DNA of 64,000 bases from Bacteroides sedimenti (GTDB lineage Bacteria > Bacteroidota > Bacteroidia > Bacteroidales > Bacteroidaceae): positions 2,046,001 to 2,110,000 of the forward strand of contig NZ_AP028055.1 in NCBI RefSeq assembly GCF_040365225.1, in the 5' to 3' direction. A program made the position numbers and the translations under genes. Positions within the stretch are counted from its first letter, which is position 1, and each line of letters starts with the position of its first letter. Under the pieces are notes generated by a model. That model was not told the origin of the DNA and made no database searches. It saw only the letters and a program-made list of their open reading frames with translations. This document shows positions 47,118 to 56,140 of this stretch, in pieces.

Positions 47118-47951
47118 TTACAGAATTACCTTTGCAATCTTGCTACCTGCTTTAACAATCAAAAGCTGCTTCTGAGGAAGATCTGCCAATTCGTTCATTC
47201 CGCTATGCGCAACGATAACGCGGACTACCTGTCCCAATGAGTTTGTAACAACAATTTTGTCGCCAACGTTAGCATTTACAAACACCTTACCGGCATTAGA
47301 ATAAATGCTTGCGGATAATTGTTCTGTTACAAGACCGCTACTAGTGTTTTTAACTAAGCTAAGAGCGTCAATATATCCAACAAATGTTTTGTAATAACGA
47401 ATTTCCAGCTGCAAAGTACCAGCAAAAGGAATATCCAATTCTGTTTCACTCGTTTGCCATGTCCCAGTAACGGAAGTATCCAGATAACCGGAAGTAGTAC
47501 CTCCGTTAGTTTGCAACATAGTACTTATTGCGTTATATTGAGCTATATTGGGATCGGTCGCAGCTGGTATGGCTCCGTTCACATCATTCATATATCCCCA
47601 ATGTCTGAGTACACTAGCAGTCCCTGAAGTAGGATCTACATAATATTTAAACGAGAAGGTATATTTTCCTGCTTCTACCGGAACTTTTATATTATATACC
47701 ATTTTCCCAGTGCCACTTGACCCTGCATGATTGATTTTAAGTGAGCTGTTTCCTTCAGCTTTAATGGTTGATTCCTGACTAATTGTAGCTCCAGTAGGAG
47801 TAGTTGGCGTGTAACCTGTTGGAGCTCCACCAGCCCAGTCTTCAAAACCGGAATTTACAGTAATCAGATTTTGAGCATTCAGAGATAACACACCACAAAA
47901 GCCAAGCACAAGTGCCAGCACACATTTTTTCATAAGAGTAATTTTTTTCAT
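47118..47951 (-). CDS. Secreted beta-sandwich protein with sorting-domain-like C-terminus
   Basis: 277 residues with a signal peptide (about 1-26). The central part (about 30-200) looks like a carbohydrate-binding or jelly-roll sandwich: NSGFEDWAGGAPTGY, GNSSLKINHAG, AGKYTFSFKYYVDP and TLQLEIRYYKT. The C-terminal 65 residues (SIYSNAGKVFVNA, IVVTNSLGQVVR, LLIVKAGSKIAKVIL) have a T9SS/DUF6383-like sorting-domain pattern. Secreted or surface display is inferred. No catalytic residues seen. Possibly transcribed with the 104-residue gene upstream (33-base gap). Confidence 0.75.
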   Translation of the reverse strand: MKKITLMKKCVLALVLGFCGVLSLNAQNLITVNSGFEDWAGGAPTGYTPTTPTGATISQESTIKAEGNSSLKINHAGSSGTGKMVYNIKVPVEAGKYTFSFKYYVDPTSGTASVLRHWGYMNDVNGAIPAATDPNIAQYNAISTMLQTNGGTTSGYLDTSVTGTWQTSETELDIPFAGTLQLEIRYYKTFVGYIDALSLVKNTSSGLVTEQLSASIYSNAGKVFVNANVGDKIVVTNSLGQVVRVIVAHSGMNELADLPQKQLLIVKAGSKIAKVIL

Positions 47952-47984
47952 AAGCCATTATTTTAAGAGTTAACAAAAAAATTT

Positions 47985-48299
47985 TCATTTGATGGCAATC
48001 TTCCGGGCTATGTTCTCTATCTTTAGAATATAGCATCCTTTGGGAAGATTTAAGGTAAATGTTTTATCAGCGGCATCAATTTTAATGGATGTAACTTTCA
48101 TTCCAAGGACGTTGTACACCTCTAAAGAGGAACCTGGCGTAACATTTTGAATGCGTACAGTATTTCCGCTAACAGTCAAAGCAACAGATGTCTGTTCGTT
48201 TTCCACGGCTGCATTCTTCTTACTTTCCTGAGCAAAGATTGCAGGACAGTTTAAAAAAGCGAAGATCATTAATAATACTACCAGTGTAAATCTTTTCAT
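47985..48299 (-). CDS. Small secreted protein made mostly of a T9SS-like C-terminal domain
   Basis: 104 residues. After a signal peptide (about 1-24, ending IFAQ) and a short acidic linker, the rest matches the T9SS type A CTD pattern: VRIQNVTPGSSLEVYNVLGMKVTSIKI, FTLNLPKGCYILKIENIARKIAIK. There is no cargo domain, so the sorting module stands alone. Such a protein might be a regulator or ligand for the sorting machinery, or an evolutionary leftover. It has a -7 box at 48327-48334. Confidence 0.75.
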   Translation of the reverse strand: MKRFTLVVLLMIFAFLNCPAIFAQESKKNAAVENEQTSVALTVSGNTVRIQNVTPGSSLEVYNVLGMKVTSIKIDAADKTFTLNLPKGCYILKIENIARKIAIK

Positions 48300-48326
48300 C
48301 TATAGACTTTCTTTTTCAATGAGCAA

Positions 48327-48334
48327 CAAATGTA
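48327..48334 (-). promoter_or_regulatory. -7 box of the free-standing sorting-domain gene
   Basis: TACATTTG on the minus strand, exact TAnnTTTG match, 27 bases before the ATG at 48299. Confidence 0.5.
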
Positions 48335-48376
48335 ACGATTCCGTTTTTCTTAAACAAGTATAATAGCTTAAATTAT

Positions 48377-49291
48377 TTAAACATCAACACACAATCCTTC
48401 CTTTGCAAGTAGGCAGTTTGGGAAAATTGGGGAAGCTTCATTGAGAAAAACAGAGTCATCTTCATAGCGAGCCGAAAAATGGCCAATGAGTAATCTTTTC
48501 ACATTAGAAGCAAGAGCAATCTGAGCAGCTTGGCGAGCCGTGGTATGATAAGTCTCTCTTGCCCGTGGAAGCTCGTTATGGGTAAAAGTAGCTTCATGGA
48601 ACAACAAATCAACATGTTTGATCTGTTCAACTATCTTTTCATTAAAAATTGTATCCGAGCAATATGCATACCGGCGTGACGGGGTTGCAGGTTTAGTTAA
48701 ACGACTGTTAGGAATAACATCTCCTTCGGGTGTTATAAAATCCTCACCATTCTTAATGCGGTTCATTTGATAGATAGGAACTTTATAGAAATCGACCATA
48801 TCTCTGATAATGTGATTTGGACCCGACTTCTCTTCGAATAGAAATCCACAGCAAGGAATGCGATGATCCATAGGGATGGTAGTAACGACAAGAGAGCGAT
48901 CCTCATAAACTACCTCCGGTTTTTTACACTCAAAAGGAACAATAGTCACCTTATAAGGAAGATATTCACAGAAATAATCGAGTATTGGGTTCAGATATCT
49001 TTCGATATCTTTATGAGCATGTATGTAGAGTTCGGCGGTACGTCCCAGCATACCAAAAGTTGAAATCAGTCCAGGCAGTCCAAAACAATGATCTCCGTGA
49101 AGATGAGAAATAAAAATATGGTTTAGGCGGGAAAACTTGAGTTTAGACCTGCGGAACTGCACCTGAGTGCCTTCGCCACAATCAATCATAAAGAGCTTGT
49201 CACGCAGATTCACTACCTGAGAAGTGGGATAATGACGAGTGGTAGGCAAAGCCGACCCACAACCGAGGATATGTACTTCAAATTTTTCCAT
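48377..49291 (-). CDS. rnz: Ribonuclease Z
   Basis: 304 residues from the ATG at 49291. Endonuclease that trims the 3' end of tRNA precursors. Metallo-beta-lactamase fold with GCGSALPTTRHYPTS, MIDCGEGTQVQFRR and the zinc motif FISHLHGDHCFGLPGL, later HEATF and RLLIGHFSARY. A GTG at 49324 would extend the frame by 11 residues but lies inside a strong stem-loop that ends rpsA, so it is rejected. Ends 33 bases after that hairpin; co-transcription with rpsA is only possible by read-through. Confidence 0.93.
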   Translation of the reverse strand: MEKFEVHILGCGSALPTTRHYPTSQVVNLRDKLFMIDCGEGTQVQFRRSKLKFSRLNHIFISHLHGDHCFGLPGLISTFGMLGRTAELYIHAHKDIERYLNPILDYFCEYLPYKVTIVPFECKKPEVVYEDRSLVVTTIPMDHRIPCCGFLFEEKSGPNHIIRDMVDFYKVPIYQMNRIKNGEDFITPEGDVIPNSRLTKPATPSRRYAYCSDTIFNEKIVEQIKHVDLLFHEATFTHNELPRARETYHTTARQAAQIALASNVKRLLIGHFSARYEDDSVFLNEASPIFPNCLLAKEGLCVDV

Positions 49292-49306
49292 GCCTTTTTT
49301 AGAACG

Positions 49307-49336
49307 AAAGGGGCTACCGCGCACGGCAACCCCTTT
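49307..49336 (-). terminator. Stem-loop after rpsA, ahead of rnz
   Basis: On the minus strand AAAGGGGTTGCCG / CGGTAGCCCCTTT (13 bp with two G-U pairs, 4-base loop), 21 bases past the rpsA stop. No long T-run follows, so it may be an RNA-stability or processing element as well as a terminator. Confidence 0.7.
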
Positions 49337-49357
49337 GATTTATCAATAAATTATTGA

Positions 49358-51145
49358 TTACTTTTTATCAGCGTCCATTTGCTCTTTCAATGCAGCTAAT
49401 GCATCGATGTCACCTAATGTAGTTGAAGCTGCCTGGTTTGTTACAACTGGTGCTTCTTCTTTCTTGCTGGTTTTCTTTGCAGCTTTCTTTTCTGCTTTTT
49501 CTTCTGCCTTAGCAACATCTTCGAAAATACGGCTGTGAGAAAGAATAATTCTCTTAGCATCTTTATTGAATTCGATTACTTTGAACTCAAGTTTTTCGTC
49601 TAACTGAGCCTGTGAACCATCTTCTTTTACAAGGTGCTTAGGAGTAGCGAAACCTTCAACACCATAAGGAAGAGCAACTACAGAACCTTTATCAAGCATT
49701 TCGATAATTGTTCCTTCGTGTACAGAACCTACAGTGAATACTGTTTCAAATACATCCCATGGATTTTCTTCCAATTGTTTGTGACCTAAGCTCAAGCGAC
49801 GGTTTTCTTTGTCGATTTCAAGAACCTGTACTTCGATATCTGCACCGATAGTAGTAAATTCAGAAGGATGTTTAACCTTCTTAGTCCAAGAAAGGTCAGA
49901 GATGTGGATCAAACCGTCAACACCTTCTTCAATTTCTACAAATACACCGAAGTTAGTGAAGTTACGAACTTTTGCAGTGTGCTTGCTACCTACAGGATAC
50001 TTCTCTGCGATAGTTTCCCATGGATCTTGTTTCAGTTGTTTGATACCCAAAGACATCTTACGTTCGTCACGATCAAGGGTCAGAACTACTGCTTCAACAG
50101 TGTCACCAACCTTCATAAAATCTTGAGCGCTGCGTAAGTGTTGTGACCAAGACATTTCAGAAACGTGAATCAAACCTTCAACGCCTGGAGCAATTTCAAT
50201 AAATGCACCGTAGTCAGCCATAACAACTACTTTACCTGACACTTTATCACCAACTTTGAGGTCAGCAGAAAGTGCATCCCATGGATGAGGAGTAAGTTGT
50301 TTCAAACCAAGAGCGATACGTTTCTTTTCGTTATCGAAGTCAAGGATAACCACGTTAAGCTTCTGATCCAATTCAACAACTTCTTTAGGATCGCTAACAC
50401 GTCCCCAAGAAAGGTCTGTAATGTGAATCAAACCGTCTACGCCACCCAAGTCGATGAATACACCGTAAGATGTGATATTTTTAACAGTTCCTTCAAGAAC
50501 TTGCCCTTTTTCAAGTTTACCAATAATTTCTTTCTTCTGTTGTTCAAGTTCAGCTTCGATAAGAGCTTTGTGAGAAACAACAACGTTTTTGAATTCCTGG
50601 TTGATTTTAACAACCTTGAATTCCATAGTTTTTCCAACGAATACATCGTAGTCGCGGATAGGCTTAACATCGATTTGTGAACCTGGCAAGAACGCTTCAA
50701 TACCAAATACATCAACAATCATACCACCCTTAGTGCGGCACTTGATAAAGCCCTTAACAATTTCTTCAGTTTCGAGAGCTGCGTTAACGCGATCCCAAGA
50801 ACGAGCAGCGCGAGCCTTCTTGTGTGAAAGGATTAACTGACCTTTCTTGTCTTCCTGATTTTCGATGTAAACTTCTACTTTATCACCTACTGTCAATTCA
50901 GGATTGTAACGGAATTCATTCAAAGGAATGATACCATCTGATTTGTAACCGATGTTCACTACAACTTCACGTTTGTTCATCGAGATTACAGTTCCGTCAA
51001 CAACCTCACGGTCGTTCACTTTGTTAAGCGTACTGTCGTATGCTTTTTCCAGTTCTTCCTGGCTAACTCCTGCGAAGGATTCGCCCTTTTCATAAGCATC
51101 CCAGTTGAAATCTTCAACAGGAGCAATGTTCTTTAAATTTTCCAT
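49358..51145 (-). CDS. rpsA: 30S ribosomal protein S1
   Basis: 595 residues. Binds mRNA for translation initiation. Six S1 (OB-fold) repeats can be followed, with repeated motifs such as GVFIDLGGVDGLIHITDLSW, GAFIEIAPGVEGLIHVSEMSW and GVFVEIEEGVDGLIHISDLSW, followed by GLKQL/SLGHKQL-type linkers. A lysine-alanine-rich tail (KAEEKAEKKAAKKTSKKE) ends the protein. Length typical for Bacteroidetes S1. It has its own -7 box at 51209-51216. Confidence 0.97.
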   Translation of the reverse strand: MENLKNIAPVEDFNWDAYEKGESFAGVSQEELEKAYDSTLNKVNDREVVDGTVISMNKREVVVNIGYKSDGIIPLNEFRYNPELTVGDKVEVYIENQEDKKGQLILSHKKARAARSWDRVNAALETEEIVKGFIKCRTKGGMIVDVFGIEAFLPGSQIDVKPIRDYDVFVGKTMEFKVVKINQEFKNVVVSHKALIEAELEQQKKEIIGKLEKGQVLEGTVKNITSYGVFIDLGGVDGLIHITDLSWGRVSDPKEVVELDQKLNVVILDFDNEKKRIALGLKQLTPHPWDALSADLKVGDKVSGKVVVMADYGAFIEIAPGVEGLIHVSEMSWSQHLRSAQDFMKVGDTVEAVVLTLDRDERKMSLGIKQLKQDPWETIAEKYPVGSKHTAKVRNFTNFGVFVEIEEGVDGLIHISDLSWTKKVKHPSEFTTIGADIEVQVLEIDKENRRLSLGHKQLEENPWDVFETVFTVGSVHEGTIIEMLDKGSVVALPYGVEGFATPKHLVKEDGSQAQLDEKLEFKVIEFNKDAKRIILSHSRIFEDVAKAEEKAEKKAAKKTSKKEEAPVVTNQAASTTLGDIDALAALKEQMDADKK

Positions 51146-51208
51146 TAATAATTTGTTTAAATACCTTTAATTAAGTAAGACATTATAATTGACTATATAA
51201 ATCGGGCA

Positions 51209-51216
51209 CAAAGATA
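51209..51216 (-). promoter_or_regulatory. -7 box of rpsA
   Basis: TATCTTTG on the minus strand, exact TAnnTTTG match. The leader to the ATG is about 60 bases and AT-rich. Confidence 0.55.
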
Positions 51217-52520
51217 ATGTATTTCTTCAAAACAAGAAACATTTAGAAATTATTTCTTCTACTAAATTTCTATAATTCACTCATTAACACAGAAGAAGAT
51301 ACGTCATTAGAGACTATAATAACAACACCAACCATTAGAATGTTGATTCTCTGACATTATTAATTTGTTTGAGAAACAGTCTCGTTGTTTTATTTCACCC
51401 TGTTTTATAGTAGCCTATTAAAAACGTGCGGAAAACAGACTCTTATTTCTATATATATAGGGGGCGAAATAAAAAGTTCCGCGCCTCATTATCAAACAAC
51501 TAACTTTGAAAATAAAATAGTAAGACAGAAAACATGGCGAAGAATTCTCATTCTGCCAGTCAAACTCGAGTTAAAATTTATTTAACCATTAATTATCAAC
51601 ACATTATTGGAATCAAAACCATATAAAAACATTGTTTTGATAAAAATTAGCATTTAATTTTTGTTCTGAATACAGGTTTATTAACACATGAATCCTTCCG
51701 CTTATATGCTTTAATTGAATAACGGCGATCTCATAACTAGAAAAAAGAATATTTACTATTCATTATCATAGAGGGAACGTTCACGAAGATTCTGATATAA
51801 AGTGTTCAGTTATACTGTTATTCTAAGATTTTTATACTTGAAGAAAAATAAAACATAACGAGAAGATTGGCAAAACAAGGCGGCAGATTAAAATTTCACG
51901 GCGACAGTTTTTTGGGGAGCTAATTAGTTTCGCTCGCAGACTCGCAGGTGTAACTTAGTTTGTTTACAAAGTGCTTGTTTGCCTACGAAAGACATTCAAA
52001 TTAAAGAACTATTTAATAGACAGATATTAATCAGACATGCAACAACAAGGTGTATTTTATCAGACCATATCCTTGACAATACTTATTGCTTGGCATACCA
52101 TCTTATGCTTTCAAGATACATCTTAAATGCACAATCTGTATTTTCCGTCATTAGTCAACTCCATTTGCCCTCAACATTTTATCAAGAATCTCCAACCATT
52201 ATTTGATGTAAAAAATAAAAATGTAAATATAAGCGGCAGATTATAAAAATTAGCAGAAAATCAGATGCCCCAAACTTTCACAAGCATGGGGCATCATTCA
52301 ATTAAAAAATCATGAATTCACTTCTAAAAGTCATTCATTGTCTCTTTCAACAGCAAAAGAGACTCTCCTAACCAACACTAACTAATATTACACCTACAAG
52401 AAATATTCAATAATCATGTAATATCATACAAGCTAATCTGAAACCAGTAAGCTATTACGATTAATGTAAAGATAATAATTTAAATTATTAAAACATCCGG
52501 TTTTATTCAGATAAAAGAAA
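51217..52520. other. About 1.3 kb without a convincing gene
   Basis: AT-rich, with several short ORFs (the longest, 75 codons at 51979-52206, has no recognisable features). Two similar segments, GGCGGCAGATTAAAATT near 51889 and AGCGGCAGATTATAAAAATT near 52231, may be remnants of a duplication. Two stem-loops lie towards the right end. It may hold a decayed gene or a non-coding RNA; neither is proven. Confidence 0.5.
52264..52295. terminator. Stem-loop in the gene-free interval
   Basis: Perfect 9-bp stem GATGCCCCA / TGGGGCATC with a 14-base loop, AT-rich on both sides. No gene ends nearby, so it may end an unannotated transcript. A second stem, GTCTCTTT / AAAGAGAC, lies at 52340-52363. Confidence 0.55.
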
Positions 52521-52552
52521 GAAAAGCAATGCAAAGGTTTGCAGTAGCTTTC
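52521..52552 (-). terminator. Probable terminator of the thioredoxin gene
   Basis: Imperfect stem on the minus strand (GAAAGC-TGCAAA / TTTGCA-GCTTTTC) followed by CTTTTATC. It lies 107 bases after the trxA stop codon. Confidence 0.5.
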
Positions 52553-52658
52553 ATTTCTTCAGAAAGCCTCTTAATTAGCAATACAGTTTGTTTATTTTAA
52601 AAAAGAAAGAACGATCGCACTTAAGGTTTAATTAATCAATAAGAATAATAGCAAACAC

Positions 52659-53027
52659 TTAATTTTCCAATTTAAGCAACACACGTTCAATTGCATCCTT
52701 AAAAGCCGATTTAGGCATCGCTCCTTGAGCCATTTGAGGATTACCATACATGGGTACGAACAACAAAGAGGGAATACTGCGTATATTAAACACGGAGGCT
52801 AACTCTTCTTCCTCTTCTGTATTGACCTTATAAATATAAATTTTCCCGGAATATTCAACAGCCAATTCTTCTAAAATTGGTGCTATAACCTTGCACGGGC
52901 CGCACCATGAAGCATAAAAATCTATAATAGCAGGTTTATCGCCCAAATACTTCCATTCATTGGGACTTTCCACATAATTGGCCACTTTGGAAAGGAAACC
53001 ATCTTTATTGAGCGGTATTGTTTTCAT
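52659..53027 (-). CDS. trxA: Thioredoxin
   Basis: 122 residues, no signal peptide. Thioredoxin fold with the active site FYASWCGPCKVIAPIL and the cis-proline region IRSIPSLLFVPM. Reduces disulfides in the cytoplasm. The N-terminus is about 15 residues longer than minimal E. coli Trx. Monocistronic, as both neighbours are distant. Confidence 0.93.
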   Translation of the reverse strand: MKTIPLNKDGFLSKVANYVESPNEWKYLGDKPAIIDFYASWCGPCKVIAPILEELAVEYSGKIYIYKVNTEEEEELASVFNIRSIPSLLFVPMYGNPQMAQGAMPKSAFKDAIERVLLKLEN

Positions 53028-53233
53028 CTTAATCTCTTTTTAATTGATTATTTCCTTATCAACTTTTGTTTGCACAAATCAAGGATAAAGTTATTTCCTT
53101 TATACATCTTCGTCTCAATCAAGCCTTACGGCTATACCCGTTCACTATATAAAAATCTATAGAGTAATAACAATCAATTTATATCTTTAGTTTTCAGAAG
53201 GAGAAATTATTCATTAAAAACAAATAGAAAAAT

Positions 53234-53263
53234 TTTGAAACACAATAAATGTTCATATATTTG
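53234..53263 (+). promoter_or_regulatory. Promoter of the PEGA-like lipoprotein gene
   Basis: TTTG (53234-53237), 18-bp spacer, TATATTTG (53256-53263). Good match to the Bacteroidetes consensus, 54 bases before the ATG. Confidence 0.6.
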
Positions 53264-53317
53264 CAAACATAAATTTTAAATAATTTTTTATATAAAAAAC
53301 ACTAATTTATTCTTAAA

Positions 53318-53812
53318 ATGAAAAATGCGTTTAAAGTGCTGCCAATCATCGCAGCAACTCTTCTTTTCACTAGTTGTGCTTCCATAGTTAGCAAAAGCAT
53401 TTGGCCTTTGACAGTTAACACAAATCCAAACGGAGCAAAAGTGGAAGTGACCGATAAATCTGGAGCAACTGTTTTTGAGGGAATTTCACCAACTACAATG
53501 TATCTAAAATCCGGGAGTGGGTTCTTTAGCAAACAATCATATACACTAAAACTGACCATGAATGGATATGAATCCAAAACCATACCGGTGAATTGCAGCG
53601 TTAATGGCTGGTATTTCGGGAACATACTTTTTGGAGGACTTATAGGAATACTTATTGTTGACCCGGCAACCGGTGCAATGTACAGACTAGATAAGGAAGC
53701 ATTAAACGAGACACTTGAAAAGAAAGAGAATCAAACTCAAGCCTCTTTAGAAATAAAAGACATCAAGGACATCTCACCTTCTTTAATTTCAAACTTGGTA
53801 AAAATAAACTAA
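53318..53812 (+). CDS. PEGA-like small lipoprotein
   Basis: 164 residues. Signal peptide with lipobox LLFTSCAS (Cys20). A PEGA-like beta domain (about 30-95) has VNTNPNGAKVEVTDKSG, then SKQSYTLKLTMNGYESKTIPVNCSVNGWYFGN. A glycine-rich hydrophobic segment follows (FGGLIGILIVDPATGAMYRLD). Function unknown; PEGA lipoproteins bind cell-wall or surface components in some species. Monocistronic, with a promoter and a terminator of its own. Confidence 0.75.
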   Translation: MKNAFKVLPIIAATLLFTSCASIVSKSIWPLTVNTNPNGAKVEVTDKSGATVFEGISPTTMYLKSGSGFFSKQSYTLKLTMNGYESKTIPVNCSVNGWYFGNILFGGLIGILIVDPATGAMYRLDKEALNETLEKKENQTQASLEIKDIKDISPSLISNLVKIN

Positions 53813-53906
53813 AGAAAGAATTTAAAAATTAAATATTTTGTACTTTAAAAAAAATATAATCTGATCTATAAAAAATGGATTCTGTGATCCATTATCGAAC
53901 ATATAC

Positions 53907-53949
53907 AATCGAGCAGGAGAAAAATGAATAAATTTTCTTCTGCTCGATT
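53907..53949. terminator. Terminator between the PEGA-like gene and msrA
   Basis: Long stem AATCGAGCAG-AGAAAA / TTTTCT-CTGCTCGATT (one bulged or mismatched position), about 10-base loop. It lies between converging genes. Confidence 0.8.
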
Positions 53950-53999
53950 ACATTTTACACAAACAATAATATTACAAGGATACCTCGCTCCAACAATTG

Positions 54000-54518
54000 T
54001 CAGAACCTCTTTGTATAAATGTGACAGTAAGGTTCAGTTCCTCTAAGTTCGTAATGATTTTGATGATATTCTTCTGCTCGCCAGAAAGTCGTGGCAGGTG
54101 TTATTCTGGTTGCTACACGATACCCCTTTGCTGTTAAATCAGCAACCAGCTTTTCGGCAACTTCTTTCTGCTCACTTGTAGTATAAAAAATTTCAGAACG
54201 ATATTGATCACCAAGATCTGGCCCTTGACCATCTTCTTGTTCAGGATCATGAATCTCAAAGAAAAGTTTGGCCAGTACTTCATAACTAGTCTTTGACGGA
54301 TCAAAAGTTATTCGTACCGCCTCTGCATGGCCTGTATTATGACGACACACTTCCTCGTAAGTAGGGTTCTCTTTATGTCCGCCAATATACCCCGCCTCTA
54401 CTGAAATAACCCCCAAAGCCTTTTTCATGAGATGTTCAACCCCCCAAAAACACCCTCCGGCAAAAATAGCTATTTCATGATCTGTTCCCATATTTGATTC
54501 TTTCTTTAACTCTTCCAT
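54000..54518 (-). CDS. msrA: Peptide methionine sulfoxide reductase MsrA
   Basis: 172 residues. Reduces methionine-S-sulfoxide. Active site AIFAGGCFWGVEHLM, followed by GYIGGHKENPTYEEVC, HAEAVRITFDP, FFEIHDPEQEDGQGPDLGDQYRSEIF and the C-terminal EEYHQNHYELRG. No MsrB domain is fused and no signal peptide is seen, so the enzyme is cytoplasmic. A -7 box lies at 54551-54558. Confidence 0.95.
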   Translation of the reverse strand: MEELKKESNMGTDHEIAIFAGGCFWGVEHLMKKALGVISVEAGYIGGHKENPTYEEVCRHNTGHAEAVRITFDPSKTSYEVLAKLFFEIHDPEQEDGQGPDLGDQYRSEIFYTTSEQKEVAEKLVADLTAKGYRVATRITPATTFWRAEEYHQNHYELRGTEPYCHIYTKRF

Positions 54519-54550
54519 ATTCGTATTACATCAATTGATATATTAACGCA

Positions 54551-54558
54551 CAAACATA
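54551..54558 (-). promoter_or_regulatory. -7 box of msrA
   Basis: TATGTTTG on the minus strand, exact TAnnTTTG match, 32 bases before the ATG at 54518. Confidence 0.5.
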
Positions 54559-54652
54559 CATATTAATCTTCAAACTATAAACAGTTAGTTTAAAGAATCA
54601 TATAGTTATCCTTAAAAACAATCAAAATAGAATAGCCTGTCGTTTTATTTAA

Positions 54653-54660
54653 TATCTTTG
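54653..54660 (+). promoter_or_regulatory. -7 box of the MBL-fold/VOC gene pair
   Basis: TATCTTTG, exact TAnnTTTG match, 46 bases before the ATG at 54707. Confidence 0.5.
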
Positions 54661-54706
54661 TCAGATAAGAAGATAAATATCATTTCCACACAGCAAACAT
54701 ATAATT

Positions 54707-55429
54707 ATGGAACTAACCTATATTTATCACAGCGGATTCGCTTTAAAATACAAATCTTTCAGCATTATTATTGATTATTTTAAAGAGCCCTTCTCATCAT
54801 TTGAAACAGAATGGGTACATTCACAGCTGCTTAATTACTCGGGAAGGCTTTATGTCCTATCATCTCACTCACATCCAGACCATTTCTGCCCAGAGATTTT
54901 TAACTGGAAAAAAGAAAAGGAAGATATTCGCTATCTTCTCTCCAAAGATATACTTGATGTAGAGAAATCAAAAAGAACAAAGGTCATTTACCTTGACAAG
55001 CTCGATGTTTATGAAGATGATTTAATCAGAGTCAAAGCATATGGTTCAACCGATATTGGCGTTTCTTTTCTAATTGAAGCTGAAGGTAAACGCTATTTCC
55101 ATGCAGGTGACCTAAATAACTGGCATTGGAACGAGGAGTGTTCTGAAGAAGAATCGGCCGGATACGAAAGCAGCTTCCTGAAAGAAGTTGAATTAATAGC
55201 TAAAGAGGTAAATCATATCGATTTAGCCATATTTCCAATTGATCCTCGTCTTGGCAAAGATTACATGAGAGGGGCGGAACAATTTATCAGTCGAATTCCT
55301 ACAAATATATTTTCTCCGATGCATTTTGATAATGAGTATCAAAAAGCTGCTGCATTTGCCTCTTTTGCAAGAATAAAAAAATGTAAGGTTATAAAATGGA
55401 ATCACAAGGGAGACTGTTATACATTATAG
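54707..55429 (+). CDS. Metallo-beta-lactamase-fold hydrolase (UlaG-like)
   Basis: 240 residues. The zinc-binding motif VLSSHSHPDHFCPEIF (HxHxDH) and later HAGDLNNWHW and SPMHFDNEY fit an MBL-fold hydrolase. The start MELTYIYHSGFALKYKSFSI resembles UlaG-like proteins, which have an early His/Ser and a bound substrate core. Substrate unknown. It is followed 50 bases later by a VOC-fold protein; the two may share a promoter. Confidence 0.85.
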   Translation: MELTYIYHSGFALKYKSFSIIIDYFKEPFSSFETEWVHSQLLNYSGRLYVLSSHSHPDHFCPEIFNWKKEKEDIRYLLSKDILDVEKSKRTKVIYLDKLDVYEDDLIRVKAYGSTDIGVSFLIEAEGKRYFHAGDLNNWHWNEECSEEESAGYESSFLKEVELIAKEVNHIDLAIFPIDPRLGKDYMRGAEQFISRIPTNIFSPMHFDNEYQKAAAFASFARIKKCKVIKWNHKGDCYTL

Positions 55430-55479
55430 AAACAACTACAAAAAATATAAATTGTATCGATTAACAAATAAAAAAAATT

Positions 55480-55857
55480 ATGGAAATAAAAAGCAGATTT
55501 GATCATTTCAATTTTAATGTCCTTAATTTGGAAAAAAGCATTGAATTTTATGCAAAAGCTCTCGGGCTAAAAGAGGTCAGACGAATGACAGCTAAAGATG
55601 GCTCGTTTACACTCGTCTACCTTGGCGATGGAAGCACCGATTTCACCCTTGAGCTAACTTGGCTGAGAGATCGAAAAGAGCCTTATAACCTGGGAGAATG
55701 TGAATTTCACTTATGCCTTCGAGTTCCGGGTAATTATGAAGAAACATATAAATTCCATAAGGAAATGGGGGTTGTATGTTACGAAAATAAAGACATGGGG
55801 CTCTACTTTATAAATGATCCGGATGGATATTGGATCGAAATATTACCCTTAAAATAA
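55480..55857 (+). CDS. VOC family protein (glyoxalase I-like)
   Basis: 125 residues with one pair of beta-alpha-beta-beta-beta units: FDHFNFNVLNLEKSIEFYAKALGLKEV and ELTWLRDRKEPY, with a final FINDPDGYWIEILPL typical of lactoylglutathione lyase. His near the N-terminus and Glu near the C-terminus are in metal-binding positions. Detoxification of methylglyoxal is the family role; other VOC functions are possible. Confidence 0.85.
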   Translation: MEIKSRFDHFNFNVLNLEKSIEFYAKALGLKEVRRMTAKDGSFTLVYLGDGSTDFTLELTWLRDRKEPYNLGECEFHLCLRVPGNYEETYKFHKEMGVVCYENKDMGLYFINDPDGYWIEILPLK

Positions 55858-55901
55858 AAAAAGAACGAAACACATCCGGATAATAAAAAAAGTAGTATTA
55901 G

Positions 55902-55946
55902 AATAACTGTCTGAGGGGTTAAAACAAAATCAATCAGATAGTTATT
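55902..55946 (+). terminator. Stem-loop after the VOC protein gene
   Basis: 13-bp stem AATAACTGTCTGA / TCAGATAGTTATT (one G-U pair), 19-base loop. A weak T-run follows (GTATTT). It lies 44 bases past the stop. Confidence 0.6.
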
Positions 55947-56075
55947 GTATTTACAAATAAAACTAAACGGTTATTCCTCTAAAAAATCCGTCGATAAATC
56001 AATAAAAAAATCCTTCATCCAATTCTTATTAATAAATATTTCGAGAAAAAACTAGGCGATTAATAAAATCGTACG

Positions 56076-56083
56076 TATATTTG
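56076..56083 (+). promoter_or_regulatory. -7 box of the ROK regulator gene
   Basis: TATATTTG, exact TAnnTTTG match. It overlaps an in-frame TTG at 56081, so the ATG at 56141 is taken as the start. Confidence 0.6.
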
Positions 56084-56140
56084 TCTAAAATCTATAAAAT
56101 AGATCTTTTTAAGATAAAAATATCAGAAACACATCTCATT

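Noticed and set aside
51979..52206. 75-codon ORF in the gene-poor interval
   Set aside because: No promoter, no recognisable motif; kept only as part of the unexplained gap.
56081..56140. TTG start adding 20 residues to the ROK regulator
   Set aside because: It overlaps the TATATTTG -7 box; the ATG at 56141 begins at the normal N-terminus.
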